From positions 558,001 to 622,000 of the forward strand of contig NZ_VOHA01000002.1 in the NCBI RefSeq assembly GCF_007859315.1: a stretch of DNA of 64,000 nucleotides, given 5' to 3'. A program made the position numbers and the translations under genes. The stretch is from Reyranella sp. CPCC 100927 (GTDB lineage: Bacteria; Pseudomonadota; Alphaproteobacteria; Reyranellales; Reyranellaceae). Of the stretch, positions 1 to 9,048 are shown piece after piece. Positions within the stretch are counted from its first letter, which is position 1; each line of letters starts with the position of its first letter. The notes beneath the pieces were generated by a model that was given only the letters and a program-made list of their open reading frames with translations, was not told the DNA's origin and did no database searches.

Positions 1-571
1 GGCTCCAGCCCGATGCATAGATATAAGTCCGCTTGGCCACCCGCTGGTAGGCACCGCTGAGCCGGGCCGGCTCGAGGAAACAGCCGACGCCCATGGGTAC
101 GCACTTGCCGTTGACCCAGCCGAGATCCTTGGCATTGACGGCAAAGGCCTCGCCGGGGATCGGATCGGTTTTGACCCCGGCGTTCTTCGCGACGCCGGCC
201 ATGAAGAACTCCTTCTGAGCCTCCGCCAGATGATTCCAGAGCGTGCTGCCATCCTCGGGCACGAAGGCATCGAGATAGACCAGCGACCGGATGCGATCGG
301 CCAGCGCGTCGGCCACGCCGGTGATCACCATGCCGCCGTAGGAGTGGCCACACAGCACGACATCGGTCAGGTCTTCCCATTTGAAGACGTTGACGATGTC
401 CTGGATGTGCAGGCTGAGATTCACGTTGACCATGTCGAGGTGCGAGCGCTCGCCGACACCGGTCATGGTCGGCGTGAATACGTCATGGCCCTGCGCGCGC
501 AGCAATTTTGCCGTCCGGGCATAGCACCAACCGCCATGCCAGGCGCCGTGGACCAGAACGAATGTCGTCAT
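1..571 (-). CDS. Alpha/beta hydrolase, C-terminus beyond window edge
   Basis: Partial gene; about 190 N-terminal residues are visible. The protein opens MTTFVLVHGAWHGGWCY, the first strand and the HGxWHGG oxyanion-hole region of the EstC/SABP2-type alpha/beta hydrolases (Abhydrolase_6). The nucleophile elbow GHSYGG follows at about residue 80, giving the catalytic serine. The acid and histidine of the triad would lie beyond the edge. The ATG at 571 is preceded by a strong AAGGGGGA ribosome-binding site. There is no signal peptide, so it is cytoplasmic. The substrate (ester, lactone or similar) cannot be told. It is divergent from the MFS gene at 754. Confidence 0.85.
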   Translation of the reverse strand, partial: MTTFVLVHGAWHGGWCYARTAKLLRAQGHDVFTPTMTGVGERSHLDMVNVNLSLHIQDIVNVFKWEDLTDVVLCGHSYGGMVITGVADALADRIRSLVYLDAFVPEDGSTLWNHLAEAQKEFFMAGVAKNAGVKTDPIPGEAFAVNAKDLGWVNGKCVPMGVGCFLEPARLSGAYQRVAKRTYIYASGWS

Positions 572-697
572 CGTTTCCCCCTTGATTCTTAGAACGTCGA
601 GACGCTGCGACCGATTGCCCGGCCTGTCACGTCGAAAATTGTCCCCCGCTCAGTTGCGCTGCGCTCATCCGGGTGTGAGGCCTTTGCATGTGGTGGC

Positions 698-711
698 ACA
701 CCGATCGGTGT
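698..711. promoter_or_regulatory. 14-bp perfect palindrome upstream of MFS gene
   Basis: ACACCGATCGGTGT is a perfect 14-bp palindrome lying 42 bp upstream of the MFS start codon, in the divergent space between the hydrolase and the transporter. Its position suits a repressor or activator operator. No cognate regulator can be named, and it is not repeated upstream of the second MFS paralogue. Confidence 0.4.
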
Positions 712-753
712 ATATGGTGCCGCCCCTCATCCCACCCCGTCAGCAACAAACCC

Positions 754-1992
754 ATGACCGCCCGATCCTTCCACACCGCCGCGCTGAACCGCGCCCAGAG
801 CTTCGCCATTCTGGGCGGCGCCGCCGTCATGCTCAGCCTCGCCATGGGCATGCGCCAGAGCCTGGGCCTGTTCCAACCCTCGGTGATGCGAGAGCTTGGT
901 ATCACCGCCGCCGACTTCCAGTTCGCCATCGCCGTGCAGAATATCGTGTGGGGCGTCACGCAACCGTTCATCGGTGCGCTGGTCGACCGTTACGGCACGC
1001 GCTGGGTCGCGGTGGTCGGCAGCGCGCTCTATGCCGCCGGCCTGGCGCTCACGGCATGGGCTACCGACGCGCTCACTATCACCATCGGCGCCGGCCTGCT
1101 GGTCGGCGTGGCGCTCTCCTGCACCACGTCGGGCATCGCCGCCAACATTGCCGCGCGCGTGGTGGTGCCGACGCGACGCAGCCTGGCGTTCGGCCTGGTG
1201 TCGGCGGCGGGCTCGATCGGTACGTTCGTGGCCTCGCCCTTCGCCCAGGTGCTGATGCAGGACCATGGCTGGCGCTTCGCCCTGGCGGGGTTCATCGGCA
1301 TGGCGGCGGTGATGCTGCCGGCGGCCTTCATCGGCAGCGGCGCCGACCGGCTGCCCAACGCCACCGCCCGCGACAAGGACCTGACCCTGGGCCGCGCGCT
1401 CGACGAGGCGTGGCGCCACAACGGCTATGTCGTCATGGCGCTGGCCTTCTTCGTGTGCGGCCTGCAGCTGGTGTTCATCACCTCGCACCTGCCGACGTTC
1501 CTGGCCAGCTGCGGGCTTGATCCCATGGTGGGCGCCCAGGCGCTGGCGGTGATCGGGGCCTTCAACGTGCTGGGCTCATGGCTGTTCGGCTGGCTGGGTG
1601 ACCGCTATCCCAAGCGCCTGCTGCTGGGCCTGATCTATGTGCTGCGCTCGCTGTTCATCGCCGCCTACTTCTCGATGCCGATCAGCCAGACGAGCACGCT
1701 GGTGTTCGCCGCCGCCATGGGCCTGCTGTGGCTGGGCGTGATCCCGCTGGTCAACGGGCTGGTGACCGAGATCTTCGGCATCCGCTTCCTGTCGACGCTC
1801 ACCGGCATCGCTTTCTTCAGCCACCAGGTCGGCTCGTTCCTGGGCGCCTGGGGCGGCGGCCTGATCTACGACATGCTGGGTTCCTACGAGCGCGCCTGGC
1901 AGGTCGCGGTGCTGATCGGCCTGATCGCGGGCACCGCGCAGCTGCTGATGAACGACCGGCCGACGGCACGCGTGGCGGCGCAGGCGGCTTAG
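754..1992 (+). CDS. MFS transporter (OFA/NarK-like 12-TM permease), paralogue A
   Basis: Major facilitator superfamily permease of 412 residues with twelve predicted hydrophobic segments. The inter-helix 2/3 loop carries the MFS signature as GALVDRYGTRW (about residue 70), with a second copy GWLGDRYPKRLLLG around residue 270. It is about two thirds identical to the protein at 10140-11393; the C-terminal 90 residues are nearly the same, ending in NDRPTARVAAQA in both. The substrate is probably a small organic anion by family resemblance, but is not determined. The ATG at 754 was chosen because the extra upstream codons (to 688) do not resemble the family; no clear ribosome-binding site is seen. 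It converges on the Sel1 gene with a 15-bp gap. Confidence 0.88.
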   Translation: MTARSFHTAALNRAQSFAILGGAAVMLSLAMGMRQSLGLFQPSVMRELGITAADFQFAIAVQNIVWGVTQPFIGALVDRYGTRWVAVVGSALYAAGLALTAWATDALTITIGAGLLVGVALSCTTSGIAANIAARVVVPTRRSLAFGLVSAAGSIGTFVASPFAQVLMQDHGWRFALAGFIGMAAVMLPAAFIGSGADRLPNATARDKDLTLGRALDEAWRHNGYVVMALAFFVCGLQLVFITSHLPTFLASCGLDPMVGAQALAVIGAFNVLGSWLFGWLGDRYPKRLLLGLIYVLRSLFIAAYFSMPISQTSTLVFAAAMGLLWLGVIPLVNGLVTEIFGIRFLSTLTGIAFFSHQVGSFLGAWGGGLIYDMLGSYERAWQVAVLIGLIAGTAQLLMNDRPTARVAAQAA

Positions 1993-2007
1993 GTAGGGCC
2001 GCTCGCA

Positions 2008-4629
2008 CTACCGGAACGGCGTAACAATTAGCTCGAAATCAACGACGCGCAGGAGCGCATTGTTGATCTGCTCCGGCGTCAGCCGCGTGGCAACCCGATC
2101 ACGGATGCTGGCGGCACGACTGCGCCCCTCGGGGTCACCCGCCGCGGAAGCAGCGAGTACAAGCCATATGTAGGCCTGAATGTCATCCTGGGACACGCCA
2201 TGGCCGGTGCTATAGGCGATACCAAGATCATGCTGCGCCAGAGCCTCACCTTGTTCCGCCGCGCGGCGATACCAGCGCGCTGCCTCGACAAGATCCTCCG
2301 CTACACCAACGCCACGCGCATAACGACGACCGAGGTCGCGCTGAGCCACGGCGAACCCTTGTTTGGCGGCCTGCCGCAACCATCGCAATGCCGCTTGATC
2401 GTCCTGGGCCACACCCGACCCTTCTTTATACAAGACACTCAGCCAGTACTGGGCGTGGGCATGGCCCTGGTCCGCCGCCTTGCGATACCATGCCGCCGCA
2501 GCTGCAAAATCCTGGGCCACCCCGTCACCACGGTGATGGACAACGCCGAGGGCGTACTGCGCATGGGCAAAATCTCGCTCGGCGCTGCGATGAAGGAGCT
2601 TGATCGCCGCTTCTTTGTCTTGCGCAAGGCCGCGGCCTTCGAAGTACATGACACCTAAATGAAAGTGGGCGGCGGCGTCGTCTTGCGCTGACGCGGCGCG
2701 CAGCCATTTCACCGCCTCGGTATCACTTTGCGTTACGCCGGCGCCAGAGAGATAGGCGACACCCAAACCTGTTTGCGCACCGGCATTGCCCTGTTCGGCG
2801 CTGAGACGATAGAGCTTCGCTCCCATCTGATCATTCCGGTTCACACCGCGACCGCTGAAATACATTTCAGCCAAGTAGGCCTGGGCTTCGTCGTCACCTT
2901 GCACCGCCGCAGCTTGGAACCAGGTCGCCGCCTCGATATCGCTCTGCTGCACGCCGATGCCGTCAAGGTACGCCAGGCCGAGAAGAACCTGTGCCGGTGC
3001 GGCATCCTGTTCGGCGGCACGGCGCCACCATTTCGCGGCCTCGGCCTTGTCGAGCAGGACGCCTCTACCGTCGGCATACAGCTGGCCCAGCCAATATTGG
3101 GCTTCGGCGCCACCTTCGCGGGCAGCTATGTGAAGCTGGTTCGCCGCCGCACCGTCGTCCTGGGCAGCGCCGACACCATTGGCCGCCATCACAGCGAGAT
3201 AGTAATACGGACTGATCAAGCGTTGCTCGGCAGCCAGTCGATATAGTCGCACAGCCTCCACGAAGTCGCGTGGCACACCCAGACCCTGCACATAGAGATG
3301 AGCAAGATCAATCAGAGCGATGGCGAGGTCCTGGGCGACGGCGCGGCGATACCATTTTGCAGCTTCCGCATCGTCGCGCGGCACCCCATTTCCCGCCGCG
3401 TACATGCCCCCGAGACGACGCTGAGCATGTTCGTCATCCTGTTCAGCAGCCTTCCGATACCAGCGCACAGCCTCGACACCGTCACGCTGTACGCCCTTGC
3501 CGTTGCGGTAGGCATCGCCCAGCGCAACTTGCGCCTCGACGTCATCCTGCTGGGCCGCTTTGTGGTACCAGCGCACGGCCTCGGCCTCATCACGCTTTAC
3601 GCCACGACCAACCGCATACAGTGCGCCCAAGAGATATTGCGCCCGGGCGTTGCCCTGGTCGGCCGCTTCGCGGTACCAGTGCGCGGCTTCGCTGTCATCG
3701 CGGTAAGGGCCATCTTCGGCGTACATCCCGCCCAGTTCGAGCTGCGCGTCCTCGTCGCCCTGTTCGGCAGCCTTGCGGAACCACCGCATCGCGGCTTCAC
3801 CGTCACGCGGTACGCCATTACCGTTGCGATACAGGTTTCCCAGATAATACTGCCCCCACGCGTCACCCTGGTCGGCCGCGCGGCGATACCAGCGAGCAGC
3901 CTCCGCGTAGTGGACCGGCACGCCGCGCCCTTCCATGAACATGAAACCGAGGCTGGTCTGACCGTCTGCATCGCCCTGGTCGGCGGCCTTGCGGTACCAC
4001 CGCACCGCCTCGCGGTCGTCCTGAGGCGTGCCGTGGCCGTTGAAATACAAATGACCGAGCTGGACCTGCCCCGCGGCGCTTCCCCGCTCGGCTGCTTTGC
4101 GGAACCATTTCAGCGCTTCACGATCATCCCTGGGCATGCCAACGCCCCAGTGGCACATGAAGCCGAGGTTGACCTGGCCGAGGGCATCGCCCTGTTCGCC
4201 GGCGCGACGGAACCATGTCAGTGCTTCACGATCGTCCTTCGGCGTCCCCCGACCGTTGACGTACAGGAAGCCGAGATTGACCTGAGCGGCGGCAAAGCCC
4301 TGCATAGCGGCCCTGCGATACCATGTCAGCGCTTCGCCGTCGTCCTGCGCTACACCTTTTCCGTCCTGGTAGGCAAAGCCAAGAGCGTTCTGAGCACGTG
4401 CATTACCCTTCTCAGCTAGCGGCCGGATGATGCGCAGGAACGTGGCACTATCGCCCCGATCCAGCGCCGCGTTCGCGTCTTCGAACGGGCCGGCCAGCGC
4501 CCCTGCCACCGGCTGGAGTAACAGGATCACCGCGAGCGTGAGTGTGGCGGCTATGCGCGCTATTCGGCGTTCCGGTACTTGGGTTGTCCTAGACCCGTTC
4601 ACCGGATAGAGATCGCCTTTGGCGCACAT
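2008..4629 (-). CDS. Exported Sel1-repeat protein with 21 repeats
   Basis: 873-residue protein. A hydrophobic stretch at about residues 25-47 ending in an AGALAG-like site is a signal peptide or anchor, so the rest is periplasmic or exported. From about residue 77 to 850 it consists of 21 consecutive 36-residue Sel1-like (TPR-related) units of the form AxAQxxLGxxYxxGxGVxxDxxEAxxWYRKAAxQGD. Units 11 and 12 are the most diverged. Such proteins are scaffolds for protein-protein contacts; no catalytic domain is attached. The ATG at 4629 has AGGAG nine bases upstream. The 5' flank (4630-4753) is distinctly AT-rich and probably holds the promoter. Partner unknown; it stands alone between the MFS gene and the ABC operon. 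Confidence 0.93.
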   Translation of the reverse strand: MCAKGDLYPVNGSRTTQVPERRIARIAATLTLAVILLLQPVAGALAGPFEDANAALDRGDSATFLRIIRPLAEKGNARAQNALGFAYQDGKGVAQDDGEALTWYRRAAMQGFAAAQVNLGFLYVNGRGTPKDDREALTWFRRAGEQGDALGQVNLGFMCHWGVGMPRDDREALKWFRKAAERGSAAGQVQLGHLYFNGHGTPQDDREAVRWYRKAADQGDADGQTSLGFMFMEGRGVPVHYAEAARWYRRAADQGDAWGQYYLGNLYRNGNGVPRDGEAAMRWFRKAAEQGDEDAQLELGGMYAEDGPYRDDSEAAHWYREAADQGNARAQYLLGALYAVGRGVKRDEAEAVRWYHKAAQQDDVEAQVALGDAYRNGKGVQRDGVEAVRWYRKAAEQDDEHAQRRLGGMYAAGNGVPRDDAEAAKWYRRAVAQDLAIALIDLAHLYVQGLGVPRDFVEAVRLYRLAAEQRLISPYYYLAVMAANGVGAAQDDGAAANQLHIAAREGGAEAQYWLGQLYADGRGVLLDKAEAAKWWRRAAEQDAAPAQVLLGLAYLDGIGVQQSDIEAATWFQAAAVQGDDEAQAYLAEMYFSGRGVNRNDQMGAKLYRLSAEQGNAGAQTGLGVAYLSGAGVTQSDTEAVKWLRAASAQDDAAAHFHLGVMYFEGRGLAQDKEAAIKLLHRSAERDFAHAQYALGVVHHRGDGVAQDFAAAAAWYRKAADQGHAHAQYWLSVLYKEGSGVAQDDQAALRWLRQAAKQGFAVAQRDLGRRYARGVGVAEDLVEAARWYRRAAEQGEALAQHDLGIAYSTGHGVSQDDIQAYIWLVLAASAAGDPEGRSRAASIRDRVATRLTPEQINNALLRVVDFELIVTPFR

Positions 4630-4753
4630 CGATTGCCGCTCCTGTCATCTCGATCGGAACATATCATGAATAGAATAAAGCAAAAGTCTATGTATTTATA
4701 GTTGTAGGTCTTCTCAGAGGTAAGGCCACCACCTGGATGACGAACATGGGTTC

Positions 4754-5488
4754 TCAATGATTCAATATCTTGGACAGGAACTCTCTTGCGCGCGGTGAGC
4801 GGGCGTCGATATCGCCGAAGAATGCGTCCTTGCCGCAATCCTCGACGATGCGGCCTTCGTCCATGAAGATCACGCGGTGGCTGACCTTGCGGGCGAAGCC
4901 CATCTCGTGGGTCACGCACATCATGGTCATGCCGTCGTTGGCCAGGCCGACCATGACGTCGAGAACCTCGCCCACCATCTCGGGATCGAGCGCCGAGGTC
5001 GGCTCGTCGAACAGCATGACGATGGGGTCCATGGCCAGCGCCCGGGCGATCGCCACGCGCTGCTGCTGGCCGCCGGATAGCTGCGCCGGATACTTGTCTT
5101 TCTGGACCGCCAGGCCGACGCGCTCGAGGTAGCGCAGCCCCTTGGCCAGCGCCTCGGCCTTGCCGCGGCCGAGCACCCGGACCTGCGCCAGGGTCAGATT
5201 CTCGGTGACCGTCAGATGGGGAAACAGCTCGAAGTGCTGGAACACCATGCCGACCCGGGCCCGCAGCTTGGGCAGGCCCCGGCCGAGGCCGCCGACCGAA
5301 ACGCCGTCGACAATGATCTCGCCCTGCTGGAACGGCTCCAGCGCATTGACGGTCTTGATCAGGGTCGACTTGCCCGAACCGGACGGGCCGCAGACCACGA
5401 CAACCTCACCCTTGTCGATGCGCGTGGTGCAGTCGGCGAGCACCCGGAAGTCGCCGAACCATTTGCTGACATTGTTGATGGCGATCAT
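4754..5488 (-). CDS. Polar amino-acid ABC transporter ATPase
   Basis: 244-residue nucleotide-binding subunit of the GlnQ/HisP/ArtP family. Walker [10 protein letters not shown] (about residue 34), Q-loop [12 protein letters not shown], signature LSGGQQQR, Walker [15 protein letters not shown] and the H-loop CVTHEMG are all intact, so it should be an active ATPase on the cytoplasmic face. It is the last gene of the lyase-binding protein-permease-permease-ATPase operon, starting 3 bp after the permease stop at 5492. Substrate specificity comes from the binding protein; see 6929-7822. Confidence 0.95.
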   Translation of the reverse strand: MIAINNVSKWFGDFRVLADCTTRIDKGEVVVVCGPSGSGKSTLIKTVNALEPFQQGEIIVDGVSVGGLGRGLPKLRARVGMVFQHFELFPHLTVTENLTLAQVRVLGRGKAEALAKGLRYLERVGLAVQKDKYPAQLSGGQQQRVAIARALAMDPIVMLFDEPTSALDPEMVGEVLDVMVGLANDGMTMMCVTHEMGFARKVSHRVIFMDEGRIVEDCGKDAFFGDIDARSPRAREFLSKILNH

Positions 5489-5491
5489 GAC

Positions 5492-6181
5492 TTACCTTCG
5501 GGAGGGCGCGCCGCGACGCTGCAGGAGGTGAACGCCCATGGTGCCCAGCGAGCACAGCGCCAGGTAGACCGCGGCAGCGAACAGGAACATCTCGACCTGC
5601 CGACCATCGCGCTGGCCGATCTTGGCCGCCGCGCCGAGGAAATCGTTGAGACTGATCACATAGACCAAAGACGTGTCCTTCAGCAGCGCCACGGTCTGGT
5701 TGATCAGCGCCGGCGTCATGTTGCGGAAGGCCTGCGGCAGGACCACGTACAGCAGAGCCTGGGCGGTGGTCATGCCCAGCGCCCGGGCGGCCTGGAACTG
5801 GCCGGCACGCACGCTGCCGATGCCGGCGCGGATGATCTCGCAATAGTAGGCCGACTCGGCCAGCACGAAAGCGGCGATGGCGGCATAGACCGGGCCGACG
5901 GCAAAATACGGATTACCGGTGATGGCGCGCACGACCAGCGGCACCAGGAAAAAGAACCAGAAGATCGTGAGGATCAGCGGGATCGACCGGAAGAAATTGA
6001 CGTAGCCCGCCGCCAGCATGGCAACCGATCGGGGACCAAACAGGCGCAGGATGGCGAGCACCGTGCCGAAGGTGACGCCCAGCACCATGGCGACGGCGAC
6101 CAGGAACAAGGTCGTGCCCATGCCATCCAGCAGGTACGGCCAGGCACGGGCAATCGAGGACCAATCGAAATTGTAGGTCAT
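5492..6181 (-). CDS. Polar amino-acid ABC transporter permease (second)
   Basis: 229-residue inner-membrane permease of the HisQ/HisM family with about five hydrophobic helices. The cytoplasmic EAA coupling loop is ESAYYCEIIRAGIGSVRAGQ followed by AARALGMTTAQ and VVLPQAFRNMTPALINQ. The start ATG at 6181 shares its A with the TGA stop of the upstream permease (TGATG), which implies translational coupling. An open frame continues upstream across the neighbouring gene, but that part is a different frame of the first permease. It pairs with 6181-6924. Confidence 0.94.
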   Translation of the reverse strand: MTYNFDWSSIARAWPYLLDGMGTTLFLVAVAMVLGVTFGTVLAILRLFGPRSVAMLAAGYVNFFRSIPLILTIFWFFFLVPLVVRAITGNPYFAVGPVYAAIAAFVLAESAYYCEIIRAGIGSVRAGQFQAARALGMTTAQALLYVVLPQAFRNMTPALINQTVALLKDTSLVYVISLNDFLGAAAKIGQRDGRQVEMFLFAAAVYLALCSLGTMGVHLLQRRGAPSRR

Positions 6182-6924
6182 CACCCGCTCGCAGTCCCCA
6201 GCATGCCGGGTATCCGTGCCCGCCTTTCGACGTGGCGCATCACCAGGACGACTCCGTACGTGACCGCCATGTAGATCAGCGTCGCTGCGGTGAAGGCCTC
6301 GAAGGACTGCGCCGAGAATTCGCTGAGCTGCCGGCTCTGGCCGGTCAGTTCCATCAGCCCGATCGTCAAGGCGACCGCCGAGTTCTTGAACACGTTCATG
6401 AAATCCGACGTCAGCGGCGGCACGATGGTGCGGAAGGCCTGCGGCAGCAGCACGTAGCGATAGACGTCGACCTGCGTCAGGCCCATGGCGGCGCCGGCGG
6501 CGCGCTGTCCCGGCGGCAGCGCCTCGATGCCGGCACGCACCAGCTCGGCGACCTTGGCCGCCGTGTACAGCGACAGGCAGAGCACGACGGTCAGGAACTG
6601 GCCGGTGGTCGGCGCCAGCTGCTTGATGGCAGTGCCCCAGGCCGGCGGCAGCAACTCGGGCACGACGAAGAACCACAGGAACAACTGCACCAGCAGCGGC
6701 GTGTTGCGAAAGCAATGGACGTAGAGCAGCGCCGGCCACGCCAGCCAGCGGTTGGTCAGCGTGCGCATCGTACCCAGTACGGTGCCCAGGGCGAGGGCGA
6801 ACAGCCAGGACAGCAGTGAGATCAGCAGCGTCCAGCCGAGCCCCCTGACCAGCATCCAGCCATAGAGGCCCTCGCCCGTCACCGACGGCTTGAAGAAGAT
6901 CAGCCAGTCCCATGCATACGTCAT
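6181..6924 (-). CDS. Polar amino-acid ABC transporter permease (first)
   Basis: 247-residue permease of the same HisQM family, with a hydrophobic N-terminal third and the EAA loop around ELVRAGIEALPPGQRAAGAA followed by VLLPQAFRTIVPPLTSDFMN. It forms the heterodimeric channel with the next gene. It starts 4 bp after the stop of the binding-protein gene at 6929, so the operon is tightly packed. Confidence 0.94.
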   Translation of the reverse strand: MTYAWDWLIFFKPSVTGEGLYGWMLVRGLGWTLLISLLSWLFALALGTVLGTMRTLTNRWLAWPALLYVHCFRNTPLLVQLFLWFFVVPELLPPAWGTAIKQLAPTTGQFLTVVLCLSLYTAAKVAELVRAGIEALPPGQRAAGAAMGLTQVDVYRYVLLPQAFRTIVPPLTSDFMNVFKNSAVALTIGLMELTGQSRQLSEFSAQSFEAFTAATLIYMAVTYGVVLVMRHVERRARIPGMLGTASG

Positions 6925-6928
6925 GGGC

Positions 6929-7822
6929 TTACTGGTAGGGCCGGTCGTTGGGGTCGCGGATCAGCGCCGTCATGTCGTCCGACAGCGGCAGGTTGACCGT
7001 GATGCCGCCCTTCACGGCGATCGGCTTCAGGAAATACTTGGTGTAGAGCGCCTCGTAGCCGCCGCTGCGCATCAGGTCGGCGATGATGCCGTCGACCATC
7101 GCCTTGAACACCGCATCGTCCTTGCGCGACATGCAGGCATAGGCCTCGCGTTGCTGCGGCGCGCCGACCACCTGCCACAGCGCCGGGTTGCGGGCGCGCG
7201 CGATGTTGCTGAACAGGATGACGTCATCCTGCATCGCCGCGACGGCCCGGCCGGTCTCGACCATCAGGAAATTCTCGCTGATGTCCTTGGCCAGCACGAC
7301 GTTGACCTGCCAGTTGTTGTCGCTGCTGAGCTTGCGCAGGATGCGCTCGGCTGTCGTGCCGGCGCTCACCACCACGTTCTTGCCGGCGACGTCTGGCCAA
7401 TCGCGGATACCCGAGTCCTTGCGCACCAGCAGCCGGCTGCCGACGACGAAGAACGTGTTGGAGAATGACACCTGGCGTTGCCGCTCGGTGTTGTTGGTGG
7501 TCGAGCTGCACTCCAGGTCCAGCGTGCCGTTGGCGACCAGGGGAATGCGCGTCTGCGGCGTGACATTGACCGGGTTGACGCGCAGGTCGGGCATGTTGAG
7601 CCGCGACCGCAGCGCGTCGACGACCTTGAGCGCGATCTCCCACGACAGGCCGGCCTGCTGGTTCTTGTCGTCGAGATAGTTGAACGGGATCGACGCCTCG
7701 CGCGTGCCGATCGCCACCACGCCCGTCGCCTTGACCTTATCCAGGGTCGGTGACGATTGCGACCACGCGGCGGACGGGCCCAGCAACAGGATGGCAGCGG
7801 CAGTGAGCCGGCAGAACGACAT
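6929..7822 (-). CDS. Periplasmic amino-acid-binding protein of ABC transporter
   Basis: 297-residue SBP_bac_3 family protein. Residues 1-22 are a signal peptide (MSFCRLTAAAILLLGPSAAWSQ). The mature part starts TLDKVKATGVVAIGTREASIPFNYLD, typical of GltI/AatJ-type glutamate/aspartate-binding proteins. FVVGSRLLV and DVAGKNVVVSAGTTAE form the second-lobe entry. The ATG at 7822 has AGGGAGGA seven bases upstream; longer upstream reading is a shadow of the PLP gene. Ligand: an amino acid, probably the substrate of the lyase encoded 11 bp upstream (inference). Confidence 0.93.
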   Translation of the reverse strand: MSFCRLTAAAILLLGPSAAWSQSSPTLDKVKATGVVAIGTREASIPFNYLDDKNQQAGLSWEIALKVVDALRSRLNMPDLRVNPVNVTPQTRIPLVANGTLDLECSSTTNNTERQRQVSFSNTFFVVGSRLLVRKDSGIRDWPDVAGKNVVVSAGTTAERILRKLSSDNNWQVNVVLAKDISENFLMVETGRAVAAMQDDVILFSNIARARNPALWQVVGAPQQREAYACMSRKDDAVFKAMVDGIIADLMRSGGYEALYTKYFLKPIAVKGGITVNLPLSDDMTALIRDPNDRPYQ

Positions 7823-7833
7823 GGTGTCCTCCC

Positions 7834-8979
7834 TCAGGACGAAGCGTTGAGGCGGGCGAAGCCGGCGTCGAGATCGGCCAGCAGGCTGTCGAGCGGCTCC
7901 AGGCCGACATGCAGACGCAGCAGCCAGCCCTCTTGCCGCGCCGAAGCCGTACGCCGCGCGGTCGACAGATCGAACGGCGCGATCAGGCTGTGCACGCCAC
8001 CCCAGCTGGCGCCGATGCGGAATACCTGCATCGAATCGAGCATCGCCGACACGCGCGCGAGCGACGCCTGCCGCAGCCGTACCGCCAGCAGGCCATGGCC
8101 ACCGCGGAAGAAGCGGGCATGCCGGTCGCGTTGCGGCCCGACACTGTGCGGATAGAGCACCGCCGCGACCTCGGGGCGTTGTGCCAACCACGCGACCACG
8201 GGCTCGGTTCGCCGGCCGTGTTCGGCAAGCCGGACAGACAGCGTCTGCAGGCTGCGAATCACCAGATAGGCGTCATCGGCCGCGATGCCGATTCCCAGCC
8301 GCGTGACGCCGAGCTTGATCCGGCGGAACAGGGCGTCGTCGGCGACGGTGATGGATCCCATGCACAGGTCGGAGTGCCCGGAACCGTACTTCGACAGCGC
8401 CGAGGCCACGATGTCGACGCCATGCGCGAACAGGTTCGAGAGCCCGAAGCCGTAGGAGTTGTCGGCCATCACCAGCGCGCCCGCCGCATGCGCCTCGCGG
8501 GCGATGGCATCGATGTCCTGCAGTTCCATGGTGTAGTAGCCGGGCGTCTCGAGCAGCACGAGACGCGTGGCCGGCGTCAGCAGGCCGGCGATGCTGTCGG
8601 CATCGCTGGGAAAGAACGCCACGCTGATCCCCATCGCCTGCAGGATCTCGGTGCAGAAGTCCCGGGTCGAACCGTAGACGCAATCGGCGACCAGTACCTG
8701 ATCGCCGGCGCGCAGCAGCGCCAGCAGCGGACCGGTGACCGCGGCCAGGCCCGACGGCACGGCGATGCTGCGGCTGCCGCCTTCGATCGTGGCGACCATA
8801 TCCTCGAGCGCACGGGTGGTCGGGGTTCCGTACAGCCCGTAGCTGTAGCCGTCGAACAGCTGACTGCGGCGGCCGAGGAAAGCGCTGGTCGTGGCGAAGG
8901 TCAGGGTCGAGGCATGGTGCACCGGCACAGTGAGCGCGGCGAACCGGCCGGCATCGGCGGCGCGATCGGGTGTGTCCAT
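7834..8979 (-). CDS. PLP-dependent trans-sulfuration-type enzyme (cystathionine/methionine lyase family)
   Basis: 381-residue fold-type I PLP enzyme of the Cys_Met_Meta_PP family (MetB, MetC, MetZ, methionine gamma-lyase). Visible are YGLYGTPTTRALE near residue 50, VPSGLAAVTGPLLAL, the PLP aspartate in VMADNSYGFGL, and the Schiff-base lysine in DIVASALSKYGSGHSD (about residue 195; Ser replaces the usual Thr before Lys). It is the first gene of the operon with the amino-acid ABC transporter, so its substrate is probably imported: cystathionine, cystine or methionine are candidates. The start ATG at 8979 gives family length; earlier in-frame sequence overlaps the divergent LysR gene. Confidence 0.88.
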   Translation of the reverse strand: MDTPDRAADAGRFAALTVPVHHASTLTFATTSAFLGRRSQLFDGYSYGLYGTPTTRALEDMVATIEGGSRSIAVPSGLAAVTGPLLALLRAGDQVLVADCVYGSTRDFCTEILQAMGISVAFFPSDADSIAGLLTPATRLVLLETPGYYTMELQDIDAIAREAHAAGALVMADNSYGFGLSNLFAHGVDIVASALSKYGSGHSDLCMGSITVADDALFRRIKLGVTRLGIGIAADDAYLVIRSLQTLSVRLAEHGRRTEPVVAWLAQRPEVAAVLYPHSVGPQRDRHARFFRGGHGLLAVRLRQASLARVSAMLDSMQVFRIGASWGGVHSLIAPFDLSTARRTASARQEGWLLRLHVGLEPLDSLLADLDAGFARLNASS

Positions 8980-9048
8980 GGCCGGACAGTGGCTTGACAG
9001 GAGTATGCATTCCAATAACAGTTTGAATAAAGTCAATGCAGAATTGAT
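8980..9048. promoter_or_regulatory. Divergent promoter/LysR operator region
   Basis: 69-bp AT-rich gap between the start codons of the lyase operon and the LysR gene. It contains GCATT at 9006-9010 mirrored by AATGC at 9034-9038, and an inner ATTC/GAAT pair spaced 12 bp. This is the expected arrangement for a LysR-type regulator that represses itself and activates the divergent operon. The exact binding site is inference. Confidence 0.45.

Noticed and set aside
5492-6913. Long reading that fuses the second permease with an upstream extension
   Set aside because: The extra 240 codons are an alternative frame of the first permease; the TGATG junction at 6181 gives a proper start.
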